Below, one piece after another: positions 1 to 9,931 of a stretch of DNA of 64,000 nucleotides (its first letter is position 1; each line of letters starts with the position of its first letter). Below the pieces are notes generated by a model that saw only the letters and a list, made by a program, of their open reading frames with translations, did not search any database and was not told the origin of the DNA. Location of the stretch: contig NZ_CP040517.1 in assembly GCF_005849285.1 (NCBI RefSeq), forward strand, positions 192,501 through 256,500, given 5' to 3'. The stretch is from Luteithermobacter gelatinilyticus. Its GTDB lineage: Bacteria; Pseudomonadota; Alphaproteobacteria; Sphingomonadales; Emcibacteraceae. The translations under genes were made by a program, and so were the position numbers.

Positions 1-1362
<1,362 letters not shown>

Positions 1363-1449
1363 CCATCACCGTCATGAACAGAGATGAGATTATCTGATCT
1401 CTACAGACGCTCACACACAAAACGGAACATAATCAGAGCATACACAAAC

Positions 1450-1597
1450 CCGATGTTTTTAATTGACCTGGTGATCGTAACGCCTGTGTCCCACCCGGCT
1501 CCATCCCGAACCCGGAAGTGAAACCAGGTTGTGCCGATGGTACTTCGTCTTAAGACGCGGAAGAGTAGGTCGTCGCCAGGTCTATTAAAAACATCGG
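1450..1597 (+). other. Inverted repeat enclosing 5S rRNA (processing stem)
   Basis: The 14 bases CCGATGTTTTTAAT at 1450-1463 are exactly complementary to ATTAAAAACATCGG at 1584-1597, and the two arms sit directly against the ends of the 5S rRNA. In the primary transcript this would extend the terminal 5S helix into a long double-stranded stem of the kind cut during rRNA maturation. The pairing is seen in the sequence; the processing role is inferred from other rRNA operons. Confidence 0.85.
1465..1582 (+). rRNA. 5S ribosomal RNA
   Basis: A 118-nt sequence with the 5S signature CCCATCCCGAACCCGGAAGTGAAAC-like loop near 1500-1525 and self-complementary ends (GACCTGG with CCAGGTC). It lies about 100 bp behind the 23S 3' end, as in ordinary bacterial rRNA operons. 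Ends are accurate to within one or two bases. Confidence 0.96.
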
Positions 1598-1637
1598 ACC
1601 CCAAGACAAACCCAGTCACAATGTCAAAAAACAAAAC

Positions 1638-1661
1638 AAGCGGCCCAAAGCCGCTTTTTTT
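1638..1661 (+). terminator. Rho-independent terminator after 5S rRNA
   Basis: AAGCGGC (1638-1644) pairs with GCCGCTT (1650-1656) over a CCAAA loop and is followed by a run of T. It stands between 5S and tRNA-fMet, so the tRNA may depend on read-through or on its own promoter. Confidence 0.85.
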
Positions 1662-1744
1662 GTCCCAACAACGCTCTCCCGCGCGCCAGGCTTGCGGGCA
1701 AGCGATAGGCCAGTTAGCTTAACCACGGGGGAAGCACCCCCCAG

Positions 1745-1957
1745 CCCTGGCTCCCCCAGGGCGAAAAGATAAAAAAGCTTCAGGTCCCCTGAAGCGGAAA
1801 ACAGAAAAAACCTCGGCTCCCCCGAGGCGGAAAATAAAGTGCCGGGCAACGTCCGGAACCATGCACTCAAGCAGCAAAGCGGTAGTGCGATTAAAGTGAC
1901 GCGGGGTGGAGCACGCCCCAGCTTCAGGTCCCCTGAAGCGGAAATATAAAGTGCCGG
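1745..1957 (+). repeat. Family of four small hairpins in the rRNA-tRNA spacer
   Basis: Four short hairpins have the same design, a 6-8 bp stem, a C-rich loop and a tail close to CGGAAA. They lie at 1745-1761 (CCCTGG/CCAGGG), 1777-1795 (GCTTCAGG/CCTGAAGC), 1811-1827 (CCTCGG/CCGAGG) and 1921-1939 (a second GCTTCAGG/CCTGAAGC). Loops are CTCCC or TCC. Stem sequences differ between copies while pairing is kept. Hairpins three and four are each followed by ATAAAGTGCCGGGC. At 1898-1913 there is also a 16-base copy of the 5' end of the tRNA gene (the same bases occur at 1986-2001). No gene is seen in 1662-1987. Function unknown. Confidence 0.75.
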
Positions 1958-1987
1958 GCTGCGCCCAGCGGCCCAACATATCCTTGA

Positions 1988-2065
<78 letters not shown>

Positions 2066-2127
2066 ACAAGTCAAAGGGTTGGCAGAGATTCTAATCCTTT
2101 ATTTTTGCCTTTGAGCGGCGGGGGGTG

Positions 2128-3051
2128 TCATTGCGCCGCTTTCCAGGCGGCAAGGATCTCCGCTCCCGTCGCCGGCCACAGATAATCTTTTTCCGATAAC
2201 ATCTGCAGCAGTTGATGCAGGATATGAATGCGAAACGGCTGGCCGATAATATAGGGAGTGAGTGAAAGGTGCAGCACGCGTCCGCCGCCCCTTTCCGCCT
2301 CCTGCGCCAGAAATTCACAGGCCTCCTTAATCTGTTCGAGATAAACCTGTTCCTGTTGTCCCAAGGTTGATAGCAGATGCCGGTCTTCCAGTTCATAGGT
2401 GTGCGGCATGGCAAACAGCGGCCCGCTGCGGGTGGTCATCTGATAGGGCAGATCGTCATTGACCCAGTCACAGACATAGTCAATGCTGTATTCCGGCAGC
2501 AGGTGCAAGGTGTTTTCACTTTCCGATCGGGCGGGCGACAGCCAGCCGGTCACCGCCTGGCCGCTTTTTTCCCGTAGCAGGTCGAGCGCGTCTTTGATGT
2601 ACCGCCGTTCGGTTTTTTCATCCAGCCCGCCGTAATGAAGGGCATTCATGTCCAGGCCATGACCAATGATTTCCCAATGCCGCGCTGTCATTTCCTCAAG
2701 CAACGGGGGATAGCGTTTGGCAAGGACGGCGCTCATGGGCACGGATACCGGAAACGGAAACTGATCCAATAGTTTCAGGAGGCGGTAAATGCCCACCCGG
2801 TTGCCGTAATCCCGGGCCGTGAAGGTCCGATAATCCGGAAATGGGGTGACCATGTGACCGGGGGCGCGAAACGGGCCGTCATTGGGGCTCAGTGGAAAAA
2901 ATTCCAGCGCTATGGTGATCCACAGAGCGACCTTTTTGCCGTCCGGCCAGTGCACGGGCCGGCGTTCATGGATGTAACTGACCGGATAAAGGTCATGATC
3001 CATACCATGGTGGCGGCGTGGATAAGTGAGATAAGAGGATGGCAAGCTCAT
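2128..3051 (-). CDS. Polysaccharide-deacetylase-fold protein, PuuE-like (copy 1)
   Basis: A 307-aa member of the NodB/polysaccharide deacetylase superfamily, closest in style to the PuuE-type allantoinase branch. It shows WPDGKKVALWITIALEFF near the N-terminus, ARDYGNRVGIYRLLKLLD around residues 80-96, a HWEIIGHGLDMNA stretch near 123-135 and GWLSPARSESENT near 167-179. The classical metal-binding TFDD motif of true deacetylases is not visible, as is known for PuuE proteins. It has no signal peptide and is probably cytoplasmic. It is the last gene of a three-gene minus-strand unit and overlaps the preceding paralogue by four bases (ATGA). A role in opening an amide or ureide ring is possible but is inference. 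Confidence 0.8.
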   Translation of the reverse strand: MSLPSSYLTYPRRHHGMDHDLYPVSYIHERRPVHWPDGKKVALWITIALEFFPLSPNDGPFRAPGHMVTPFPDYRTFTARDYGNRVGIYRLLKLLDQFPFPVSVPMSAVLAKRYPPLLEEMTARHWEIIGHGLDMNALHYGGLDEKTERRYIKDALDLLREKSGQAVTGWLSPARSESENTLHLLPEYSIDYVCDWVNDDLPYQMTTRSGPLFAMPHTYELEDRHLLSTLGQQEQVYLEQIKEACEFLAQEAERGGGRVLHLSLTPYIIGQPFRIHILHQLLQMLSEKDYLWPATGAEILAAWKAAQ

Positions 3052-4016
3052 GATGATCCCCTTCCGTGCTTACGGGCCCGGATATGGGCCAGGGCGTCAT
3101 CGTAATAATGTTCCAGATAATATTCGGCAATTTCCACCGCCGTGGTCACCCAGACATCGTCCCGGTGATCGGTGGCATACCGCAGGATTTCGCGGAAGGG
3201 GTCAATGCGATGCGCCCGGCCGATCAGATAGGCATGGATCGGGATGCACATGACCGTACCGCTTTGCTCCCCTTCGGCGAGAAGGGTATCAAACTGTCGT
3301 TTCAGTAAATCCGTATATTCCATCGGGCTCTGGCCATAGACGTTAAAGGCGTAATGGTCATTCACCTCCAGGGAATAGGGCATGGAAATCAGTTTCTTGC
3401 CGTTTCCGGTTTTCAGGGGTTGGGGCTGGTCGTCCTGAAACAGGTCACAGCTGTAATAAAAATCATATTCGCTTAAAAGCCGGATGGTGCGCTCCGTATG
3501 GGTCAGCGCCGGGGCCAGATAGCCGCGAATTCGTTGTCCCGTGGCCTGTTGAACGGTACGGATCGAATCTTCCAAGACCGCCCGTTCCTGGGCTTCATCC
3601 ATGCCATAGACATATCGGGTGTTGTAAATCCCGTGGGAAAAGAATTCCCAGTTCCGCACCCGGCAGGCATCAATGATTTCCGGATGATGCTGGCACATGG
3701 CCACCGATAGGGAAATGGAGCCGCGCACGCCATAGTCATCCATGGCTTCCATCAAACGCCAGTTGCCGACCCGATTGCCATGGTCGCGATAGGAATAGGG
3801 CATAATGTCCGGATAAGGCCGGGACCAGCTTTTGCGAAAAGGGTTTTCCGGCGGGTTCAGTTCGTAAAATTCGATATTGGGCGCAACCCAGAAGGCCAGC
3901 TTCCGTCCTCCCGGCCAGACGATTTTCGGCCGATCTTTGTAGGGCCAGTAGTCATAAAGGCCTGTATCCTCTTTTGTATTCGGTTTTGTCGTCTGTTTGG
4001 CGTGTTCCCGGGTCAT
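3048..4016 (-). CDS. Polysaccharide-deacetylase-fold protein, PuuE-like (copy 2)
   Basis: A 322-aa paralogue of the next gene downstream. Parallel motifs are WPGGRKLAFWVAPNIEFYE (about 34-52), YRDHGNRVGNWRLMEAMDD (about 76-94), the His-containing NWEFFSHGIYNTRYV and GYLAPALTHTERT. The tandem pair may form a hetero-oligomer or treat two related substrates. The start ATG overlaps the stop of the upstream isochorismatase (TAATG), so the three genes are very likely translated from one message. Deacetylase metal ligands are not evident, so hydrolysis of a C-N bond by a PuuE-like mechanism is the more likely chemistry (family knowledge plus inference). Confidence 0.8.
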   Translation of the reverse strand: MTREHAKQTTKPNTKEDTGLYDYWPYKDRPKIVWPGGRKLAFWVAPNIEFYELNPPENPFRKSWSRPYPDIMPYSYRDHGNRVGNWRLMEAMDDYGVRGSISLSVAMCQHHPEIIDACRVRNWEFFSHGIYNTRYVYGMDEAQERAVLEDSIRTVQQATGQRIRGYLAPALTHTERTIRLLSEYDFYYSCDLFQDDQPQPLKTGNGKKLISMPYSLEVNDHYAFNVYGQSPMEYTDLLKRQFDTLLAEGEQSGTVMCIPIHAYLIGRAHRIDPFREILRYATDHRDDVWVTTAVEIAEYYLEHYYDDALAHIRARKHGRGSS

Positions 4017-4723
4017 TATTCCCCCTCATAAGCTTCGAGCCAGTCAATCACGTCCTGCACGCCGACCACATCGGCATATTTCAGCAACAGATCTGTGAGG
4101 TTGGCAAAATGATAACTTTCATGTTTATCGGCCACACATTCGAGGGGCACGATTGTTCTGAAGCCGTGTGACAGGCTGTCCACCGCCGTGGCTCGCACAC
4201 ATCCCGAGGTGGAGCCGCCGGTGACGACAACCGTGTCCACCTTGTGCCAGCGCAAGAAGGAATTAAGCGGGGTTTCAAAAAACGCCGACGGCATGCGTTT
4301 GGTATAGACCGCGTCCACAGCCGGATGGATTTCCAGCCGGTCGTCAAATTCATGGCGTTTGGAACCGTATTTGATGTTCTGAAGGCTGTCCGGCGTGTCG
4401 GTGCGAGTGCCCCAGACGCCGGCATCGGCTGCATTTTTCATATAGGCCACATGGGTCCAGACCACGGGCAATCCCTTGCGTCGGGCCAGATTGGAAATAT
4501 GGTTGATATAATCCATCTGTTTGGGATCGGTGATGTAGGCGGTATTGGGAAACAGATCGGGGCGTGTATAGGCTTTTTGCGGGTCCACATTGACAATCGC
4601 CAGTCTGTCACCGAACCCGAAACGGGCGCGTGCCGGGGTGGCGCGGATTTCTTCGAATATCTCCCGGGCCGTAGCCTTTGATGCTTTCATGGTGGGGGCG
4701 AGGGGGGGAGTTTCTCTGGCCAT
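4016..4723 (-). CDS. Isochorismatase-family cysteine hydrolase (copy 1)
   Basis: The Asp-Lys-Cys triad of the isochorismatase/N-carbamoylsarcosine amidohydrolase fold is visible: Asp in LAIVNVDPQKAYT, Lys in YTKRMPSAFFET and Cys in GGSTSGCVRATAVDSL. Members hydrolyse amide, carbamoyl or vinyl-ether bonds in the cytoplasm. I chose the ATG at 4723 (235 aa) because AAGGGAC lies just upstream and homology begins soon after. The frame stays open to 4909, but that extension would run across the operator at 4895 and lacks family features. The gene heads the unit with the two PuuE-like genes, which fits a pathway that removes nitrogen from a ureide or amide. A second isochorismatase lies at 17060. 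Confidence 0.88.
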   Translation of the reverse strand: MARETPPLAPTMKASKATAREIFEEIRATPARARFGFGDRLAIVNVDPQKAYTRPDLFPNTAYITDPKQMDYINHISNLARRKGLPVVWTHVAYMKNAADAGVWGTRTDTPDSLQNIKYGSKRHEFDDRLEIHPAVDAVYTKRMPSAFFETPLNSFLRWHKVDTVVVTGGSTSGCVRATAVDSLSHGFRTIVPLECVADKHESYHFANLTDLLLKYADVVGVQDVIDWLEAYEGE

Positions 4724-4894
4724 ATCTGATGTCCCTTGCATAATGCTGAAACTTGTACTCTCGTCTGGTTGTAGTGCCCAAGCAAAGCCCCGCCAAGCTT
4801 CCCGACCGGGCGAAATATCCGGCGCATAAGGGGGCGGAATGACAACGGGGCCGGATGTCTTCCTAAAGTTTGCGCGATAATTTCCCAGAGCGGC

Positions 4895-4910
4895 AATGAC
4901 AAAAATCATT
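4895..4910. promoter_or_regulatory. Putative operator palindrome AATGACA..ATCATT
   Basis: AATGACAAAAATCATT at 4895-4910, in the 392-bp divergent region between the isochorismatase unit (minus) and the membrane-protein gene at 5116 (plus). It matches the palindromes at 10866, 12754, 31614 and 39813. Binding by a regulator is inferred from recurrence. Confidence 0.55.
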
Positions 4911-4950
4911 CTGGCGCCATCACTTCTGTGATATTTAAAAAAATATTATA

Positions 4951-4966
4951 AATATATCATTATATT
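4951..4966. promoter_or_regulatory. AT-rich repeated regulatory motif
   Basis: AATATATCATTATATT. Its reverse strand reads AATATAATGATATATT, and 15 of these bases recur at 20009-20023 in another divergent promoter of the island. It could be a promoter element, an operator, or both. Confidence 0.45.
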
Positions 4967-5115
4967 CTATCGGCGGAATGGAACTGGGTCAATGCGGATT
5001 CGTCGTGAATATATGCCGTCTGAATTTGGCCAGGCGCCTATGTATCTGGCGGGAGAGGGAAAGCCACTGAAACTGGCTGAAACAAGATATTCAAACAGGT
5101 ATTGAGGAGAGCATA

Positions 5116-5805
5116 ATGGAAATTTATATGCATGACGTGCTGCGCTGGATGCATGTCATTTTCGCGGCCTACTGGTTGGGCGGTGAATGGGGGGTGTTTA
5201 ATGCCTCGACCAATGTGGCGAATGCCAGTCTTACTCTGGAAGACAGGCTGCGCCATATGGAAACCGCCTACCGCATTGATATTCTGCCTCGTTCATCCAT
5301 CATCTGGTTATTGCCGGTCGGTTTTCATATGGCTGACAATCTCAGCTTGTCGCCGGTTACCGGAGTCTGGGTGCCTGTGGTCTGGGTGGCGACGGGGATC
5401 TGGTGGTGTCTGATTTTTGCGGCGTTTTGGCATCGTGGCACCAAACTGGGCATCAGGCTGACTGAACTTGATGACAAGGTACGATATGTGGTGATCCCCA
5501 TGCTTTGGCTTTTGGGCGGTTATACGCTTGTCACAGACAAGGTTCTGTTTGTCGGGGATACGGTGGACCAATATTGGTTTGCCACCAAATTGGTGCTATT
5601 CGGGTTTATCCTGATTATCGGACTGTCCCTGCGCTACACCATGAAAGACTGGGCCGTGGCGTTTCACAGACTGGAAGCGGAAGGGTCCAAACCCGAAATC
5701 GAACATATCTTCACGTCCACGCTGGCAAAGGCCCGCAAACATGCCTATATCTACTGGATTGGTATCGGGACCATGGCTTTTCTGGGGGTTACAAAACCGT
5801 TCTGA
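5116..5805 (+). CDS. HemJ/CopD-like integral membrane protein (copy 1)
   Basis: A 229-aa, very hydrophobic protein with about four or five membrane helices. The first helix carries RWMHVIFAAYWLGGEWGVF, the His plus small-residue pattern seen in HemJ/CopD/DUF2269-type inner-membrane proteins, and a second His lies in LPVGFHMADNLSL. These His residues could bind haem or a metal (inference). A good Shine-Dalgarno sequence, GAGGAGA, precedes the ATG. It has a clear paralogue at 36097-36765 that shares YWLGG, LPVGFHMA and the C-terminal FLGVT. Both copies neighbour hydrolases of the island, which suggests a pathway-linked membrane redox or electron-transfer role. No function can be assigned. Confidence 0.7.
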   Translation: MEIYMHDVLRWMHVIFAAYWLGGEWGVFNASTNVANASLTLEDRLRHMETAYRIDILPRSSIIWLLPVGFHMADNLSLSPVTGVWVPVVWVATGIWWCLIFAAFWHRGTKLGIRLTELDDKVRYVVIPMLWLLGGYTLVTDKVLFVGDTVDQYWFATKLVLFGFILIIGLSLRYTMKDWAVAFHRLEAEGSKPEIEHIFTSTLAKARKHAYIYWIGIGTMAFLGVTKPF

Positions 5806-5912
5806 AGTCCCGGGGCGACGCCCGTTCCAGAATGAATTGTGATAAGCGGGACTCGTCATAGCCAGAAGCGTCAGTGACGCGGTTATCAAGCATCAATTTG
5901 CAAAACACTCTA

Positions 5913-5939
5913 AAGGCAGGGCGGGCCGCCCTGCCTTTT
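5913..5939. terminator. Bidirectional terminator hairpin
   Basis: AAGGCAGGGCG (5913-5923) pairs perfectly with CGCCCTGCCTT (5927-5937) over a GGC loop. A and T residues flank it on both sides, and it lies between convergent genes, so it can serve both strands. Confidence 0.8.
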
Positions 5940-5979
5940 GATTTTTCATGCTGACGGGCATGCCTTTATTTCCCGATTG

Positions 5980-6930
5980 TCATGGGTGCCGCTGAAAAAC
6001 ATACCCGTCGGGATATCCTTTGGGCAATCCGGCTTCGGGGACAAACCCAAACAGGTCTTCATCAGGCAGGGCTTCGGCTAGGATGGTGCGCACCTTCAGC
6101 AGTTCTTCAAGATTGATGCCGGTCTTAAGCCCCATGGCATCCAGCATGAAAACCAGATCTTCTGTAACGATGTTGCCGCTGGCGCCGGGGGCGAACGGAC
6201 AGCCGCCCAGCCCGCCCAGCGAGGCATCGAATGTGGTGATGCCCTGATCCAGCGCCGCCAGGACATTGGCGAGGCCCAACCCTCGGGTGTTATGAAGATG
6301 CAGACCAGTCAGCCTGTCCTCCCCCACCTCTTTCTTGACCGCACGGACCAGACGGGCAATGTGGCCCGGGGTTGCATAGCCGGTGGTGTCGGACAGTCCC
6401 ACCTCGTCGCAGCCGGCCTCCATCAGGGCACTGGCCAGGGCAAGGATTTTGGCTTCGGGCACCGGGCCTTCTAGGGTGCAGCCAAAGGCGGTGGAAATGC
6501 CGCCTTCGAATCTGGGGCGGCGTTCCGGGGGCAGGGTCCGGATCAGAGCGACAATTTTTTTCACTTCGTCGATCATCTGGTTGTGGGTCCGGTTGACATT
6601 GGCCATGCTGTGGGTTTCACTGGCTGAGAGCGGGATGGTGACTTTGTGAACGCCGGCCTTGATGGCATTTTCCGCGCCCTTGAAATTGGGCACCAGGGCG
6701 GCCACCACAAGGCCATCAATAGTCCGCGCATGGGCCACGAGTTCCGCCGTGTCCGCCAGCTGCGGCAGGAGGCGTGGCGGCACAAAGGAACCCACCTCGA
6801 TTTCCGGGACGCCACAGGCCGCTTCTGCGCTGATCCAGGCTTTTTTCGCGTCTAGCGGCATGATGCTTTTGATGCTTTGCAGGCCGTCACGGGGACCGAC
6901 CTCGCTGATTTCAATGTCAATTCTATTCAT
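5980..6930 (-). CDS. Hydroxymethylglutaryl-CoA lyase family enzyme (copy 1)
   Basis: A 316-aa TIM-barrel lyase of the HMG-CoA lyase/DRE-TIM family. It shows EVGPRDGLQS near residues 10-19 (catalytic Arg-Asp), the metal ligands in GLHLHNTRG (about 204-212) and the signature GGLGGCPFAPGASGN with the catalytic Cys near the C-terminus. These enzymes cleave 3-hydroxy-3-methylacyl-CoAs to acetyl-CoA (or pyruvate for citramalyl-like substrates) and a ketone or acid. It is transcribed divergently from a class III CoA transferase at 7109, an activating partner. Paralogue at 20094. Its presence here rather than with leucine degradation genes suggests a pathway-specific substrate. Confidence 0.88.
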   Translation of the reverse strand: MNRIDIEISEVGPRDGLQSIKSIMPLDAKKAWISAEAACGVPEIEVGSFVPPRLLPQLADTAELVAHARTIDGLVVAALVPNFKGAENAIKAGVHKVTIPLSASETHSMANVNRTHNQMIDEVKKIVALIRTLPPERRPRFEGGISTAFGCTLEGPVPEAKILALASALMEAGCDEVGLSDTTGYATPGHIARLVRAVKKEVGEDRLTGLHLHNTRGLGLANVLAALDQGITTFDASLGGLGGCPFAPGASGNIVTEDLVFMLDAMGLKTGINLEELLKVRTILAEALPDEDLFGFVPEAGLPKGYPDGYVFQRHP

Positions 6931-7017
6931 AATATCAAAGCCTTATGTAATAGTTTCCGGATATGGTCATGATTTTAGTTGATCCTGGTCAGCATAAAGT
7001 ATATAAATAAATGTAAT

Positions 7018-7027
7018 AATGATATAA
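7018..7027. promoter_or_regulatory. AATGATATAA motif in divergent promoter region
   Basis: AATGATATAA inside an AT-rich stretch (about 6995-7045) between the divergent HMG-CoA-lyase-like and CoA-transferase genes. The same core stands before most other units of the island. Confidence 0.45.
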
Positions 7028-7108
7028 CAAAATACTTTTTATAATAAAACAGAAACTTTATGGTTGACAGGGCAGGTCGATCATAGGGAACCGAGTATTG
7101 GGAATTAT

Positions 7109-8308
7109 ATGGCTGATACAAACGATCTTCCTCTTGATGGTGTTAAGGTAATTGAATTCACACACATGGTGATGGGGCCGACAGTTGGGGTGATCCTGGC
7201 CGATTTGGGGGCAGAAGTGATCAAGGTGGAGCCCCCGAAGGGAGATAATACCCGACGCCTTGTCGGCTCCGGTTCGGGATATTTCCCCATGTACAACCGG
7301 AACAAAAAAAGCCTGTCTTTGGATTTGAAATCTCCGGAAGGTCTGGACATCGCGCATATACTGGTGCGGCAGGCGGATGTGGTTATTGAAAATTTTCGCC
7401 CCGGGACCATGGACAAGCTTGGTCTGGGATACGAGGTCTTGAGCCAGCTTAACGAGAGACTGATTTATTGTTCGGAAAAAGGTTTTCTTGCGGGGCCTTA
7501 TGAACATCGCACGGCCCTGGATGAAGTGGCGCAGATGATGGGCGGACTGGCTTATATGACGGGGCCCCCCGGACGGCCGCTGCGCGCCGGTTCCAGTGTG
7601 ATTGACGTGATGGGCGGCATGTTTGGTGTGATCGGTGTGCTTGCGGCGTTGAAACAGCGGGAAATTACCGGCAAGGGGCAATATGTACAAAGCGCGCTGT
7701 TTGAGAGCACGGTGTTTCTGGTGGGCCAGCATATGGCGCAATATGCGGTTACCGGACAGCCGGCAAATCCCATGCCGGTGCGTATCTCCGCCTGGGCGAT
7801 TTATGAAATATTCGAAACCGCCGATGATGAGCAGGTATTTGTCGGCGTAGTGTCTGACACCCAATGGGGGAAATTCTGTGAGGCATTCGGCTTGGAAGAA
7901 TGGCGGGACGATCCGGCTTATGCCACCAATGCGGAACGGGTCAGGCGCCGGGATGATCTGATCCCGCAGGTGAAGGATTTGTTCCGGCAATACAGCAAAA
8001 AGGATCTGATGGATAAACTGGAGCATATGGGATTGCCGTTTGCGCCCATATCCCGGCCGGAGGAAATGTTCGATGATCCCCATCTGACGCAGTCGGGGGG
8101 GCTGGTTGAGCTGACGATCCCGGATGGCGAAAAAACCCGTCTGCCGGCGTTGCCCCTGGAGATGAACGGTCGAAAATTCGGGGTGCGTCATGACCTACCG
8201 CAGATTGGGGAGCAGAGTTATGATGTTCTTAAGGCGGCGGGTCTAGACGAAGAGCGGATCAGGGATCTGGCCGATCGGGGCGTGGTGAAACTTGCCGGGA
8301 AGACCTGA
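7109..8308 (+). CDS. Class III CoA transferase (CaiB/BaiF family), copy 1
   Basis: A cytoplasmic enzyme of 399 aa that would move CoA from a donor thioester to a carboxylic acid. Family features are LPLDGVKVIEFTHMVMGP at the N-terminus, LGAEVIKVEPPKGD, YNRNKKSLSLDLKSPEG, VIENFRPGTMDKLGLGYE, and RTALDEVAQMMGGL, where the Asp fits the catalytic Asp of this family. The ATG at 7109 is preferred to an upstream alternative start at 7064 because GGGAA precedes it and homology begins at once. It is divergent to an HMG-CoA-lyase-like gene: activation followed by C-C cleavage is the simplest reading. Two further copies lie at 14524 and 18759. Confidence 0.9.
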   Translation: MADTNDLPLDGVKVIEFTHMVMGPTVGVILADLGAEVIKVEPPKGDNTRRLVGSGSGYFPMYNRNKKSLSLDLKSPEGLDIAHILVRQADVVIENFRPGTMDKLGLGYEVLSQLNERLIYCSEKGFLAGPYEHRTALDEVAQMMGGLAYMTGPPGRPLRAGSSVIDVMGGMFGVIGVLAALKQREITGKGQYVQSALFESTVFLVGQHMAQYAVTGQPANPMPVRISAWAIYEIFETADDEQVFVGVVSDTQWGKFCEAFGLEEWRDDPAYATNAERVRRRDDLIPQVKDLFRQYSKKDLMDKLEHMGLPFAPISRPEEMFDDPHLTQSGGLVELTIPDGEKTRLPALPLEMNGRKFGVRHDLPQIGEQSYDVLKAAGLDEERIRDLADRGVVKLAGKT

Positions 8309-8401
8309 TCCTCGTCTATCGCAACTTGCTGTTGTCTGGTGTCGCGCCTTCCTTTGTCATTGCCGCCTGTACAGGAGCGACGAGAGAGGAGCGGAAGGAC
8401 A

Positions 8402-8438
8402 CGTCATGGCGAGGCGCGGCAGTGGCGAAGCAATCCAT
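8402..8438. repeat. Degenerate GTCATNGCGAGG-type intergenic repeat
   Basis: GTCATGGCGAGGCGCGGCAG continued by TGGCGAAGCAATCCATGG resembles a repeat widespread in intergenic DNA of alphaproteobacteria (GTCATTGCGAGG...AAGCAATCC). It sits between convergent genes and is a likely mini-repeat relic. No gene is seen in 8309-8466. Confidence 0.45.
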
Positions 8439-8466
8439 GGCGCCGTCAGTGGTTTTCTTGTTTCTA

Positions 8467-9900
8467 TTATGTGTCGAGAATTTCCCAGGCGGCCCGTTCA
8501 GCGGATTCAAATGCGCCTTCCATCCCGGCTGAAAAAGTGGCGGTGTGTTCGCCGGCAAAGTGAATATTGTGGTGTGGTTTATCGAACGTTGCACTGAATT
8601 TGCGGATCTGTCCGGCTTTCCAATAAGCCCAGGCGCCGCGGGCATGAGGCTGGGCGGTCCAGGAGTGGATTTTATGCACGGTCAGCTTCCCCTGGGTGGC
8701 GGGTCTGAGACGGGCGAGTTCCTCAAGGATGGTTTTTTCCTGTTCCGCTCTGGCCAGGCGGTCAAAGGTCAAAGCCTGTGCGCCATTGATCAATCCCCAG
8801 AAAATATCCACCTGTCCGGAAGGCGAGGGCAGCGGGAAAATGCGTTCCAGAATGCTCGTGGTCCACATGCCGGGCGGCAGGCCGTCCTGTTCCCAAAAGG
8901 GCGTTTCGGCGGTAAAAAAGAAAGAGGTGACCGGAAGATAGGGGATATGGGTGATGGCCTGGTGTTGCAGGGCAGGAACAGGGGGATCAAATGAGATATA
9001 CCGCACCACGGAGAAGGGTGCCGTGCAGATGATGTGATTGGCGGAATACTGGCTGCCATCGCTGCATTTCACCCATAGTCTGGCCCCCTCACGGTTCACA
9101 TGGATGACTTTTTTGTGATGTCTGATTTCACATTTCAGGCTTCTGGCCATGACTTCCGGCAACCGGCTTGATCCACCTTTGATTTTTTGGCTGGTGCCGT
9201 TGTTTTTTTCAAACATCATGACCCTGTTCTTGCGCAATTCGCCCAATGCGGAGACATCATTGATATTGATCCCCTGAAGGCCCACGGCAGCCATTTTCCG
9301 TATGGCGGCGCTATCCCCCATTTTATCCAGATACCGGCTTACGGGCACATCATATTGAAAAGCGTCAGCCTCTTTCCAGCTGTCAAGCTCAGCCAGCGGG
9401 TTGGGCCGGGGCAGGGCGGCATTCAGTAGCGCGAAAGGCGGAATCTTTTTTAGTTTTTCCGGCAGGGGGTTGTGACTCCAGTCTGGCCAGCCCTGTAAGG
9501 TGGTGGAGTGTCCCTCATAACTGATCATCAGGCCCGGCGGGGACGGCGGAAAGTCTTCCAGGTCGATGCCAAGCTCCACGGCGGTGGATCTCAATCTTGC
9601 ATACATGGGGCCCACTTGCAAACCGCCGGCTTCCGGTCGGCCGGGAACGTCTTTCAGGGTCAGCAGTCTGCCGCCGGTGCGGGCGCTGGCTTCGAGGATA
9701 AGAAGCTTTGCCCCCTCGCGTTCAAGAATTCGTGCGGCATGGAGTCCTGATATTCCGGCGCCGATGATAAGGACATCATAATGTGATGCCGCTGCGGTAT
9801 GAGTATGAGCCAGGCCGGGGCTCAAGGACGCGGCGCCGGCAACAGCCCCCAGACCGGCAAGAACACGACGCCGCGTCGGAGTCTGGACAGATTTTTTCAT
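8467..9900 (-). CDS. Tat-exported flavin amine oxidase
   Basis: A 477-aa FAD-dependent oxidase of the monoamine oxidase type. It starts with a twin-arginine-like signal (TPTRRRVLAGLGAVAGAA, three Arg before a hydrophobic stretch), so the folded flavoprotein is probably exported to the periplasm. The dinucleotide-binding motif VLIIGAGISGLHAARILE lies near residues 43-60, followed by EASARTGGRLLTL, and the C-terminal FAD segment HFAGEHTATFSAGMEGAFES is present. Such enzymes oxidise amines to imines with release of ammonia and peroxide. GGAAGG precedes the ATG. It would initiate attack on an amine side chain or substrate in the periplasm (inference). Confidence 0.88.
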   Translation of the reverse strand: MKKSVQTPTRRRVLAGLGAVAGAASLSPGLAHTHTAAASHYDVLIIGAGISGLHAARILEREGAKLLILEASARTGGRLLTLKDVPGRPEAGGLQVGPMYARLRSTAVELGIDLEDFPPSPPGLMISYEGHSTTLQGWPDWSHNPLPEKLKKIPPFALLNAALPRPNPLAELDSWKEADAFQYDVPVSRYLDKMGDSAAIRKMAAVGLQGININDVSALGELRKNRVMMFEKNNGTSQKIKGGSSRLPEVMARSLKCEIRHHKKVIHVNREGARLWVKCSDGSQYSANHIICTAPFSVVRYISFDPPVPALQHQAITHIPYLPVTSFFFTAETPFWEQDGLPPGMWTTSILERIFPLPSPSGQVDIFWGLINGAQALTFDRLARAEQEKTILEELARLRPATQGKLTVHKIHSWTAQPHARGAWAYWKAGQIRKFSATFDKPHHNIHFAGEHTATFSAGMEGAFESAERAAWEILDT

Positions 9901-9931
9901 GAACCTTCCCCACAGAGACTAGATACAACAT

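Noticed and set aside
7058-8191. 377-codon minus-strand frame
   Set aside because: Fully antisense to the CoA transferase at 7109; its protein has no recognisable family pattern, only the composition expected from a shadow frame.
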